The notes under the pieces were generated by a model, which was not told the DNA's origin, ran no database searches, and saw only the letters and a program-made list of their open reading frames with translations. DNA of 62,234 nucleotides from Haplosporangium gracile (Eukaryota > Mortierellomycota > Mortierellomycetes > Mortierellales > Mortierellaceae): assembly GCA_015499985.1 (NCBI GenBank), contig JAAAUF010000006.1, positions 1 through 62,234 of the forward strand. The letters are read 5' to 3'. Both the position numbers and the translations under genes were made by a program. Shown piece after piece: positions 1 through 11,000 of the stretch (positions are counted from its first letter, which is position 1; every line of letters starts with the position of its first letter).

Positions 1-52
<52 letters not shown>
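1..52. repeat. (CT)n microsatellite at the contig edge
   Basis: Uninterrupted CT dinucleotide tract at the very start of the window. It may simply mark where assembly stopped. Confidence 0.95.
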
Positions 53-55
<3 letters not shown>

Positions 56-732
56 ACTCTTATCTCTTTTGTACGCTTGTAATGGGGGGTTTTTTTATTG
101 TAGGGAGTTGTTGTTGGTAACACATTGTTCTGCAACAAGCACAACTGGGCGTTTTCATTGGACAACAGAGGATACTGCAGCAAGCACGGAGCCACCATCA
201 ATGCCTGCAAGGTCGAATGGTAGATTTTGTGCCTCTCAATCAAGGAATAGCAACAGACTCGGAATAAATCCTCCGCATATTTTTCTTTAACTGAGTGTTG
301 AATGCAGTTGTGAAGCGGATGCTAGGTCTAGACTTTTGCTCTGCTGTGACGGTGGACTAGACAGAAAGCAATAGATGGAATAGGAATTGTTTGGACGTTT
401 GCAATGCGCCATTAACGTTTTATTTTGATCTGTGTTTCATGGGGTTTACAAATTCCTGTTAAAGAAATACGGCAAAATTTGTGCTCCATTAGTCTCAATT
501 GGCACCTGCTCCAGTCGCATCATCAGGTTCTCTATGAACAACAGGTCCAATGGACCCACCGACCAGCTTACGCTTCAGTATAAAAATAGATCGATGTGTC
601 CCTCTTTTGTCCATCATTACTACCCAGCAATTCAAGCAAGCCATTTCAAGCACCCCTTCCTAAGGACAAGCCCAAGCACCTCTCCTATCAGGACAAACCA
701 ACCATCTAAGCTAAATCACCCACATACCAAGA
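53..732. other. Intergenic and promoter region of the small gene at 733
   Basis: I see no convincing gene here. The last 200 bases hold the promoter and an A/C-rich leader for the ORF starting at 733. The leader carries repeated CAAGC/AAGCA motifs and no upstream ATG close to the start codon. Confidence 0.6.
547..586 (+). promoter_or_regulatory. CCAAT box and TATA box upstream of the 88-aa ORF
   Basis: A CCAAT motif lies at 547-551 and a strong TATAAAAA at 579-586, about 150 nt before the ATG at 733. This spacing suits a core promoter followed by a roughly 100-nt leader. That it is functional is inferred. Confidence 0.55.
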
Positions 733-999
733 ATGATCTCCACTACCATTACTGCCGCCTTGACTAACGCCGAGCAAGACATCTTTGCCACCTCTGCCGA
801 TTCGGATAGCCAGACCAACACCGCCGGGTCTACTTGCATGTCGTCTCGTACTTATGAACCCGCTGACAAGACTACCTCTTCTACTTGTGATGTCGAGACA
901 CAGCAACAACAGTCTGATGCCGAGTACGCCACCAGTCAAGACCGTCAGTTCCAAAGGTTCTTGCGTCGTTTTGGTGGGAACCGCAAGTCGCGTTCCTAA
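733..999 (+). CDS. Small hypothetical protein, 88 aa
   Basis: Single-exon ORF starting MISTTITAALTNAEQD and ending in a basic tail (FLRRFGGNRKSRS). The first 65 residues are rich in Ser, Thr, Asp and Gln and look disordered. No signal peptide, membrane segment or known domain is visible. It is supported as a real gene by a CCAAT/TATA promoter upstream, an A/C-rich leader, ATG context ACCAAGAATGA and an AATAAA signal 45 nt after the stop. Reading the same bases in other frames gives less natural proteins. Function unknown; a small abundant or stress-induced protein is possible but that is a guess. Confidence 0.5.
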   Translation: MISTTITAALTNAEQDIFATSADSDSQTNTAGSTCMSSRTYEPADKTTSSTCDVETQQQQSDAEYATSQDRQFQRFLRRFGGNRKSRS

Positions 1000-1043
1000 T
1001 CAACGTGTGTATAATCTCTGTCCTTGCTCCTGTACAAAATGAT

Positions 1044-1049
1044 AATAAA
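1044..1049 (+). terminator. Poly(A) signal AATAAA after the 88-aa ORF
   Basis: Canonical AATAAA 45 nt downstream of the stop at 999, consistent with 3' end formation for this small gene. Confidence 0.5.
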
Positions 1050-1594
1050 AAAACGAAGGCTGTGATCAGTATATGCGTATTTGAAACACATCAATAGTGT
1101 TTGCAGTAAAGATACAGGTACCAAATTAGACTGATCATCTTTCTTGAGCAACTTTTTTGGTGCCAAAAAAAAAAGTTGGTGGCGCCTTGCAAAACAGTTG
1201 CTGCCTTGGAAACGAAAAAGAAAAACTCGCACACTAAACCTCTTACTCGAAGTGATTCTCACTCTTTTCTTTTTTTTTCGTTCCTCGTGTAACATTTAAT
1301 CGCAGCCTTTATCTTACGCGTTCAATGTCGCCCTACAGTTACACTTGGTCATACTACGATGATTACAACAACGTCATTGTCTACGTGCTACCGTCTCCAA
1401 AACGCGACGCCGTCCTAACATCAGTGTCAGTCAGCCAACTGAGGCAGTAAGGAGCAGCAGCAGATTTAATTAGCCAGTTTTGACATCAGGGGTGATGAAG
1501 ATAGAATAAGCAGTAAAAAATAATTTGCTCTGATGCCCTGTTTCTTACTAGTATGGCTTCAACGTCTCATTTCTAGAACGATGTCCACCATATA
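1050..1594. other. Intergenic, no gene seen
   Basis: AT-rich sequence with scattered homopolymers. No ORF here has recognisable similarity or splice structure. It could include the unrecognisable 5' part of the relic that follows. Confidence 0.5.
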
Positions 1595-2105
1595 GTGTTA
1601 GCCGGGTTCACTACTCTCAAGAGGAGAATCGTGGACGAAGATCAACCGAAGAAACGAGAAGCGCCCTCTACATGTTTCGTACAAGCGGTCGCCGCCAAGT
1701 ACCCCGCTCTGTCTTCACCAGATTTCTTGGACTACGCCGCATATCTCCGAGAATCAATGGCCTCACGATCCGCTTAGGCTTCCCTCGCGTCAACTAAGTG
1801 CGACGTCTCGTCTGATGAGAGTAATTCTCGTCTTGCTATTCAACAGAGCCTCCCGACAACAATAACTTGATGCAGCAGTTCTGGCGATGGAATCGGAGAA
1901 GGCCATGGACGATAGGACGGCTAGGATTATGAAATCCATGCGTGAACTGAGGGCGACGGCTGCCAATGTTAGGGCGGAGAGACATGCGGTGATTCCGGGG
2001 ATAAAAGAGGCGATGAGTCGACAGGGACAGCAGAGTCAACAGAGTCTTCTCGTAGGAAATTTGCGGCCAATGGGAAACCGGTCTCGCGGTCGCAGCCACT
2101 GTTGA
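1595..2105 (+). pseudogene. Relic of an Ndc10-like gene C-terminal region
   Basis: A short open stretch (1595-1777) encodes a segment containing KYPALSSPDFLDYAAYLRES. It aligns with RHPVLSSPAFREFAAQLREA in the last exon of the larger gene at 2559-7955. After a stop, a second short frame (1887-2105) is rich in Arg and Glu and may be the remnant of the following coiled-coil region. No start, promoter or continuous frame is visible. Best read as a truncated, decayed paralog about 0.5 kb upstream of the larger copy. Confidence 0.55.
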
Positions 2106-2558
2106 GGAAAGAAACGTTGTTTCCAATGTCTGGCCTGTGCTCTGAAACCGATATAAGTTTCATCCGTAGGTATCCAGATCAAGATCGCCAAATACCAAAG
2201 TTCCTCTCTTTGCTGCTTCGCTGAGTGCTGATATAGCACCGAGGAGGTGCTTTTGGGCGATGTTTTTGTCTTGGTGATAGACTGGTAGATGATGAATGGC
2301 GTTTGGACCCTTGGACCCCTGAAAAGGCAGTCGCAAGACACGGTGCGCTTATTTCGTTTTTCTTTTTCTCTTTCTCTTTCAGGTTGAACCCCCTCTTTCC
2401 TCTTTCCCAGAGCAACAACCATCGCAATCACCATCCATCCCTCTCGCCGATTAAAAAAAGGCATTCGTTGCTCTCGTACTTTTTCTCACCCTCATTAACC
2501 ACCCTTCACACAGTCTAAAGCCTCTCTCAATTAACACTGATTTAACCCTCCTAGGACA
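2106..2558. other. Upstream region of the Ndc10-like gene
   Basis: Pyrimidine-rich on the + strand from about 2350 (long TTTCTCTTTCTC and CCATCCC runs), typical of fungal promoters and leaders. No gene seen. Confidence 0.5.
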
Positions 2559-5500
2559 ATGACGCAGTCGCCAAAAAACGACGCGATGGCCATTGATCTC
2601 ACACTTTCTCGTTCTCAAAGCCCAGCTCCAGAAGGTAGAGTGACCGAGTTGCGTCCGTATGCTTTTATCATAAAGATGAATAGCTGGTTATGGAACGTCC
2701 TTGCGGTATTGAAACGCGCGTTTTCATTTTATAGTTACCGCAACGCTCAGGGCTATCTCACTTCAGTCTCCGATAGCCTTTCAGTATGGCGAGTGGTCTT
2801 ATCCAATAACGACAGCAGCAACAACTAGCAACGGCGACAATGGGCAGCAACAAATAGGAGGCTATCACGATGCGATTAGCAAAGGTAAAAACACAGGACT
2901 TGATAGCAGTATGTAATAGCCAGAAACTATTTACTCCACTACGTTGGCTGCAAGACGAGAGAACTCACTACCATGAGCTTGTTTATTACCTTTGAACCAT
3001 CATAATAGTCTCTACTCCCACTCTGAAGAGAAAGAATGCAGAGGAAGAGCAACCAAGGAAGAGAGAATCTTGGACTTCGCCTTCATCCTCGTCGGTAACC
3101 TATATCCGGCCTACCATAGCATCTATAATAGCAGCTCTACGAGACGACGCTCAGGAGCAAGATACCCGTCGTGAACCAAGCAACAACGTGAGCTATTCAA
3201 CCGCAACTACGACCGCAACCACGACTACAATCACGACTACGACTACGACCGCAAAGGAAACGGAAGTTGGAAGGAGAGCGGAGACAGTGTCTGAAAGCAG
3301 ATCACGGCATCCTGAAGTGCGACCTCGACCAAACAACAAGAGTCACAATGGGAGGTCCCATGCACAATATCAAACGCATTGGAAGGTAGGTGAGAGATGC
3401 ATTTTTGACACATTGTGCCTATATCCTTGCACCGTCATATTTTTGCTAATAACACGTGTCTCTTTACCGTGTGGATTGTAGGAGTGGTGCATTCGCAAGG
3501 AATTTTCCGATGGAGACTGGGTGATGTGCGAGAAGTTTGTTTCCTACCTCAGGGAACTCACGGCCCCGCAATCTTACACGGATATCGACATCCCGCGTCT
3601 CAGCATCAAGCCTCTCTTTGTCAAATCCCGCGACGGGCGTGATATCCGTCGAGCCTCGTTAGCAACCCTGGAAGCCTATATGAAAGCCGTGCGGTCCCTT
3701 TACAAAGAACAGTGCCTTGTGGATGGGATCATTCCCGATGACAGTCTGGGAAACCCCGAGGTTGAGATGATCTTGAGTGAGTATGAGAATTTGTAAGTTG
3801 AAACAATGTGACAAACCAATTGATAGAATATGTGGCTCTATATCCTCTGTTCTGCTTAGACTTGCTTTCTGTTTATTGGAACTCCGGCTGACAAACTTTT
3901 TTTCTTCTTATTAGTCTCAGCTATACCACTTTAACGAGGGTCGGTGATGATGGTGACGAGGATGGGGAGGAGGAAGGCAACGGCGATGATGGCGCTGACG
4001 AGGATGGGGAGGAGGAAGGCAACGGCGATGATGGCGCTGACGAGGATGGGGAGAAGGAAGGCAACGGCGATGATGGCGCTGACGAGGATGGGGAGGAGGA
4101 AGATAACGGCGATGGTGGCGCTGACAAGGAAAACATGGACGAAGGTAATAATAACGGGTACAATGGGCGCGCCTTGCTTCTGACTACCATTTACTCCGCT
4201 ACTGTGGGCATCACATTGGATATTTTTTTTTCTAACTCTTGCGCTTGTTTATCATTCACCGCTATTTTAGCTGACGTGAGTCGCGAAGGGAGCCCTGTAC
4301 AGGAAGAATCCTCGAGGAAAGAAACTGAAGTCTCATCGACCGCACCGTCTACCGTACCGTCAGTACAGGAGAGTAGACAGCAAAGCGAAAACGAACAGGA
4401 GGCTAGCAAGAATGAAAAGCCCAAGAAGAAGAGCGGAAGCAAAAGGAGTGGTCGGGCATTGTCTCCAGTTTCGCAGAGTCTGGACCCTCATTACGTTTTT
4501 GCAGGCACCACTCAACGGCACCACCTCACTCGCCAAATGCACTGAAAGGTAAGACTGGAAGAGATCGCTCAGTGCAGTTACATTGCCCAGCGATCTGCTC
4601 CTCGCGTCTCACTAACACAAGCATTCGGCTCTTCGTTCTAATACATGATATAGGAGTGGTGCATCAGAAAGAGATACGCTGATGGGCACAGAGTGACTGC
4701 GGAAAAGTTTGCCGCTTTCGCACGAGAACTCACGGCACGGGATGAGTATTACGCCAAGGACAATCCTCATCTCTGCATCAAACCCTTCATTGTGAATATC
4801 CACAAAGGAGCCGATGCCCGCCGTGCATCCAAGGGAACAGTTCGGGCGGTTCTGACGGCTGTCCGAGCGTTTTACATGGACCAGTGCAGCCTTGAGAAAG
4901 TGAAGCCGAACGTCACTAGGGATCTGGCAAAAACCGCAATCGATGTTATCATGAGTGATTATGAGAAGTTGTAAGTGGATAACGCAGGCATATGAGCTTT
5001 CTGGTGCGAGGTATCGCTGCTTGTTGATAACTTCTTCTGGCTTTGGAAGCTAACCCCTCTCTGTGTTTAACACTGCCTACTATTATGCAATAGGTTGAAG
5101 GAAAGTCCAGGTCTGCCACGGATTATTACTCCTAATGGCCAGGTTTTGCCCCGGGATGAAGAGCGCCAGCAGAATGAAAACCAAGGGACTGCTCAACAGG
5201 AGGCCGAGAAAGAGGACGCTTATCACCGCGAGGTTGAGCATCAAGAACTTCTCTGTGAAGATACCCCGCAGGAGCACGCGCAACCGGAAGCTGTACAGCA
5301 GAAAGGTGTGCAGCAGGAAGACGTGCAGCAGGAAGATGTGCAGGAGAATGCCCAGGTCATTGATAAAAGCAAGGAACCGTCTATGATCCAGCTCAGAAAA
5401 GTCATGAAATCACTATGGAACCCTCAGACGAAACATTCTTCGCGGGGGCACTCATTGATGATTGCACATCGGGAACGATTACGTCTGGCATTTGGTTTCT

Positions 5501-7955
5501 TTGAGATCGATTCTCGGAATGATTTGGCGACCCTCGTGCCGCCGCAACTCTATCACCTCCAAATACGGCCAGAGGACGAAAACCAGATACCAACACAAGG
5601 AGTCGCCGTGATGATTGATTTCAGGAAACCTTACGGCGACAGTTTACGATACTCGATTTCCCTTCGGGAAGAGGACGTGCAGGTCTGCCCTGTCGGCGCG
5701 CTCGCTTTCTTCCTCCTTGGAAAATGGACGGTATGTGGTGACTCCCTTACACTATTTTTTTTTACTCAGTCGAATGTACCTCGCAGGCTCATTCTACACC
5801 ACAGTCGTTAATGCCCTTGTGTTTCTTGATATAGGAGAAGAGGTCGTTCCCAGATTTTGACAATGACGACTGGATGACTGAACCTATTGAGTTGCTGAAA
5901 GATGCACCGAAGGCGGGAGAGAATACCAGGCAAGTACCACCACTTCACGCCGAGCAATATAGCATTCGTCATTCTTTTCATTGCATCGTGTATTGGATTC
6001 AGGGTCATTAACGTTTATTACGAAATACCTTCATATTCAGCTCGGAACAAGCTGGAGGGGTGAATTTGGCTGCCCTCTTTGCAGAGGCTAATAATGTAGA
6101 AGAGAGACCATATCGCTCCTTCTTTGACCTCTTGAACCCATCACCAAATCAACAACAAAACGGCAAAAGGAAAATACCTCCTATTATATTGACAACAACA
6201 CTCTCACAACGATCCGTGTTCCGCCTCCCACGAAACAGAGTTCTCCCGCCACCAGACCTTCAACGACAACTATTCCCTTTTATTGAGGATCTCTATGACG
6301 ACAGTGCCGACTGGAAAATGTGGGTTGAGAACATCATGATGGATCGACCCGAGACCACCAATCGGCTTCCAGAGAAGGATAAAGACGTTGAGTACTATAA
6401 AGTGGACTACCCCCTGATTCGACACTTGCTGTTTGTGGCTGGGCTCCGCAAGGTCATCCTGCAGGATTTTGCAGCCATGATGGCCTGTGAGACTGAAGAA
6501 GATGGGGAGAGGAAGACGGGATTCGATCATGCGTTTGCTGTCAGGCACCCTGTCCTGTCCTCGCCGGCTTTCCGTGAATTCGCCGCACAGCTCCGAGAGG
6601 CGATGGCTGTAGATCCGGTAGTGAAGGCGAAAGTATCAATGGAAGTCCATGAGCCAGTGGAGGGTGAGGTGATTCAGAGCTTAGCGGTTCAGGAGACCGT
6701 CCACGCATCCTTAACAACAACGAAAACTACGTCTATGACTAACACCACCACCAATCGTCCAGTCACGAGGAAAGCCAAAAAGGATCAGAGTAAATCCTCA
6801 ACTTCGTACCCGTCTTCCTCGACAGACGCTGTGCGAGTTTCTGTCGCCGGCGGTTCCCACGATCATCAAAACGAGACGGGCAGTCTTCTAGAAGCGATCC
6901 AAGAACTGCGTGCGAGGGTGGCATCCCTGGAACAGATGAAGAGGCAGGAGTCTGAGCTTCTAGCATCAGCGTCTACAACGACGTTCCCGACTGACACTAT
7001 CTCGCGAGACAAGTATGCCAGCATGGGCATAGACACGACTATGGACGTCGATGTGGACGTGAACACTAATGAAGACATCAGAAACAACAGTAGCAGCAAT
7101 ACCAAGGATGACGCTGATCGACTTCGCCGAGAGAACCAGAACCTCCGAGACAAAGTGGCAGCTCTTGAGCGAGCGAACAGAGAGTTAGCTGAGGAGAACC
7201 ATCGACGGTCGTCATTCTCTCATACGCCTGAGCCACATGTCCTCCCGACACCTGCTGCCTCTGCACCCAGGTCCCGAGTTGTCTCCCGGACCAACTACGA
7301 CATCTTTCGCGCCCCCAACGGCCGCTTCGGCAGCTGGAAGAACAACGGCAACATCAGCAGTGCAGCAGCCGCTTGTTCTACACCTCCTTCAGTCATCCAC
7401 GACCATTCTGCCACTACCACCATGGCGACTGCCTCCATCACCTCGAACAATAACCATACCAATATCATCAGAGACAGGAACAGAAGCCACAGCATCAGTA
7501 GTGGTAGCTGTGAGCCATCAAGTCTCCTCCAAGAGATCCAAGATCTCCGGAAACAACTGGCCACACTCGAACAAGAGGAACAAGAAGTCCTCGACTATGC
7601 GTCGGTGGCGATCGAGTCGGTGGAGTTTTTGGATAACAAGATCCTTCAGATCGAACAGTCTATGCATGGCCTCTGGACTATGATTGCCAGGAACGAGGCA
7701 GCCAAGTTTGTAGCTGCGGCATCTGTAGAAGCGAGTTTGGTGGAGTCGAGGTCGCCTGCGATGGGGATGGCGTCGCCATCTCCGCTTTCGCCTTTGCACC
7801 AGCAGCAGCAGCAGTATCAGGATTCGTTTAGTCGAGTGGGCGCGGGGGCGAGGCTTCGTATTGACACTTTTCCGCTGCGGAGCAGGATGGCCTCCTCTGT
7901 CTCTGCTGCTTCTGCGGCTTCTAGATCTGGCGTCCATGGGAAATTGAGGCCGTAA
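2559..7955 (+). CDS. Ndc10/Crypton-type tyrosine recombinase-like protein, ten exons, one internal stop
   Basis: My model joins 2559-2634, 2816-2884, 3009-3385, 3482-3792, 3915-4144, 4271-4548, 4654-4970, 5094-5730, 5835-5929 and 6041-7955. Phases match at every junction (1434 codons); exons 1-2 are least certain. Two copies of an N-terminal SAM-like core-binding domain (each beginning EWCIRK, in exons 4 and 7) are followed by the central Ndc10 region in exon 8 (SSRGHSLMIAHRERLR; VQVCPVGALAFFLLGKW) and FPDFDNDDW in exon 9. The last exon has a conserved C-terminal block (VFRLPRNRVLPPPDLQRQLF) and coiled coils. The HxxR and Tyr signature of active tyrosine recombinases is not visible. In exon 6 a TGA at 4543-4545 replaces the Trp codon found in the duplicate copy, so the mRNA may give only 445 residues. 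Family assignment is from recognised motifs; centromere binding, host regulation or decay are all possible. Confidence 0.65.
3955..4122 (+). repeat. In-frame 42-nt minisatellite, four units
   Basis: Four tandem 42-nt units in exon 5 of the Ndc10-like gene, each encoding DEDGEEEGNGDDGA with two substitutions in the later units. The unit is a multiple of three, so copy-number change would keep the frame. It forms a strongly acidic linker between the duplicated domains. Confidence 0.9.
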
Positions 7956-8069
7956 ATCAGTCTCTGTGGCGCCGTCCTTTCTGTGCTCACCCTTGTCATT
8001 TTTGCACATAAGTTTTTTGATTAAAAAAAATGTACATAGCGTTTTAAAAACTATGAAAAAAAGGGTCGA
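7956..8069. other. Convergent 3' intergenic spacer
   Basis: 114 nt between the ends of the + strand Ndc10-like gene and the - strand Q-rich gene. It is rich in A/T runs that could serve polyadenylation of both. Confidence 0.5.
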
Positions 8070-11000
8070 CTATTTACTTCTTGAATCTCCCAAGATTGTG
8101 ATCGTAGGAGTACCGGTGGGAAGGGAAGTCGAGACGGAGACGCGGAGGTACTCCTGGAGTCGCAGTTGGTCCATCAGCTGTGTCGCTGCCGGATCCAGAG
8201 TGGTGGTGACGGCTGTCAGGCTCTTTGCAAAAGTCTCTGCTGCCGATAATGGTTCCTCCTTCTTTTTCTCTTCTTCATCCTCATCTTTCTCTTTTACAGC
8301 CTCCTGCTTGATACCCTCCTCGGCGACTTGCTGCTCTGGCTTTTCTTCGACGGACTTGATGTCCGCCTGTGCGGACTCGGACTCGAAAGTGTCGTCCGCT
8401 CCCGTAGTGGTGACGGCGAGGGGCATCTCGGAATCAGTATTAGTGTTGACGGTCGCCACTTTTGTACCCTGATATGGTTTCTGCTCAATGACAGGTATAG
8501 TAATGGTGCTGCTAGCCTCGACGGCCTCTGTGGCGGTCGCGATCGAGGACATGTTGAATTCGACCTCCGATTGTCGGGGTTTCTTCCCCGCATCGTTGAC
8601 ATCGGCAACAGTGACATCCTCAGCGGCGGTGGCAGCTGTCATCTCAGGAGTAATAATATGGCCGCAGGGGATCGCTGACTCGCAGGCGGTGGAGGATGAT
8701 GCGGGTGAAGATGAAGAGCTTGTGGAGATGGGGGAAGCGTAGAGCGAGTTGGCTTTGACGACCATTGCTAGATGCTGTTGTTGTTGCTGGTGATGATATT
8801 GTTGATGGTGGTGGTGGTGAGAGCGCAGTTGATGATCTTTAATTGAACGGTCTTGTTCCGATTGTGATTTTAAATGCAGCTGTTGATGTTGGTATTGCTG
8901 AGCCTGCTGCGCCTGGAGAAGACGAAGCTGTTGCTGCTGTTGGTGCTGTTGATAGAGGTTAACGGGCTCCGAACAACGCCTCGACGCCGCCGCTTTACCA
9001 CCCGAACCCGAGGCCGTCGACCCTACCTGCACACCTGCAGTCGTAGTTGGAACAACAGAATTCGAGCGCGCACGCCCACCGCCCTGTTGCTGGGCCTGCT
9101 GCTTCGCCTGCTGAGCCTGTTTCGCCTGCTGCTGCTGCTGCGCATGGTGCTGCTGAGCAGCCTGTTGGCGATAACGGTTCAGAAGTGAGGCCTCTTGGAA
9201 GATGAAGTGGTCTGGCGGTAAGGTGCTCGAGGGCACTTCGCCGGGGTTCCTCCGGTACATTGTTGCTATTGTTGAGTGTTGCTGCCCTTGTTGCACTTGC
9301 ATTTTTGTGGAAGTTAAGGGTGTGGCGCCTGCCAGACTTGCGGCAGCGGCGGTGGCGGCGGCAAGACGGGGGTCTGAGACGAGGTGCTGCATCAGGGAGG
9401 CGTGTGCGTTCTGCTGGCCGGCGATAGAGTTACTCCCACTACGGCTACCACCAGTGGCACCAATCGCCGCTGCGGCTGCTGCTACAAACTGCTGATGTTG
9501 TTGCTGTTGCTGCTGTTGCTGTCGACGGATAGCAGCTTGGAGCTGTTGTTGTTGCTGTTGCTGAAATAAGACCGCGTGCTCCGACTGAGGCTGGTGATGC
9601 TGGAAACCAAGCGATTGAGTATGAGGGTGTTGTTGCTGTAAGGGTGGGGGTAGAGTGTTGACCAGACCAAAGTGTGATAACAATGCTGTTGGATCAAACG
9701 GTATCATCCCTGCGGTTCCAGTCGCGTGGGATAATGTAGAGTCCGTGCGGAATTTGGACGCACGACGCTTTTTGGGTGTTCCTGAGTTGCTGTTGCTTCC
9801 ACTGGAACTGGTTGTGGAGGGTGTAGGGGAGCTGCTGAACGCAGAAGCAGTGGTAGCGAGTCTTGTACCAGCGGGGGAGGACAGGGATCGAACAAAGTGG
9901 GCAGTAGGTTGGAAGGGCGATGAGCCAGGACTACTACCCCCAGTCCTATTCGCGTTGTACTGATAATGGCTCATAAGAGGAGACGCGTTAGTCGCCATGA
10001 AGGGCTGTCCAGGCGGGACTTGCGAGTAGTCAACTGTCGAAGCCCGTGCGTGTGGGTGTCCATGCGCGTGGAACATGGACGTAGGGACATTGTTGGGAGT
10101 CTTGGGTGGTGTGGAATAAACCCCTGCATGTGGAGGCGCTGGGGATACCGATCCCCCCATAGACCTTGCAGTAGTAGCGGCGGCGGCGGCTGCCTTAGCG
10201 GCAACGTGGTATCCATCAACAGAATGGCGGCGGAGATCCATATCCTTCATCATGGCCCCATGGTGATGATGATGACGATGCGACGAGGAGGACGAGGATG
10301 AGGATAAAAGGGAGGTGGTGGTAGAGGTGGTGGTAATAGGGCAAGAGTCGTCCTCCTGGAAGGACCGCTTTATACCCATCTTCACCAGCGTCTCCTGCTG
10401 CTGAGGCCACTGCTGTTGTTGAGAAGATGAGCGTTGATATTGTGGGGAGGGATGGGGAAGAGAGTAGAACCCTGGGTGGATGAATGATTCCTTGGTACCG
10501 GGTCTTTTAATCTCGGCCGCTGCTGATAGTGGTGATAGTGCTGGTGGTGGAATCGAGGATGTCATGTATGGAGTTTGGCGTGGGTTTGTGAGGGGAGTTT
10601 TGCTTTGGTGACGAAGGGTGATGGGGGTGGTACTGTCAAATGAACTCTGTCGATGTCGTTGTTGCTGTTGCTGTTGCTGTTGCTGATGGAGGAGAAGCTG
10701 TTGCTGGTACTGGTGTTGGGCGTTCAAGGACCCGTGCTGGTGCATCATCTGCCCAACTGCCGCTGAAGGACCGTCACCTACGGGAAGCGCCTGTTGACGA
10801 AGAGGACCTACTGAAGAGCTGCCGTCATTCGCGCCAACAAGCCCATGATGAACACCATCCTGAAAAAGATCCATATCCTGGTCCGACAAGTTCAGAAGCG
10901 ACCGCAACTGCTCGCTCTCCCAGTCTGAACCATTGCCACCGTCAAGAGCCGTCCATAGGTGTATGTTGTTCGATGATGCGATGGCATTGTTACCGTTGGT

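Noticed and set aside
3921..4190. - strand Ser/Pro repeat ORF and + strand Met/Thr/Arg repeat ORF over the minisatellite
   Set aside because: The acidic frame is the one continuous with flanking exons in correct splice phase; the others are frame artefacts of the 42-nt repeat.
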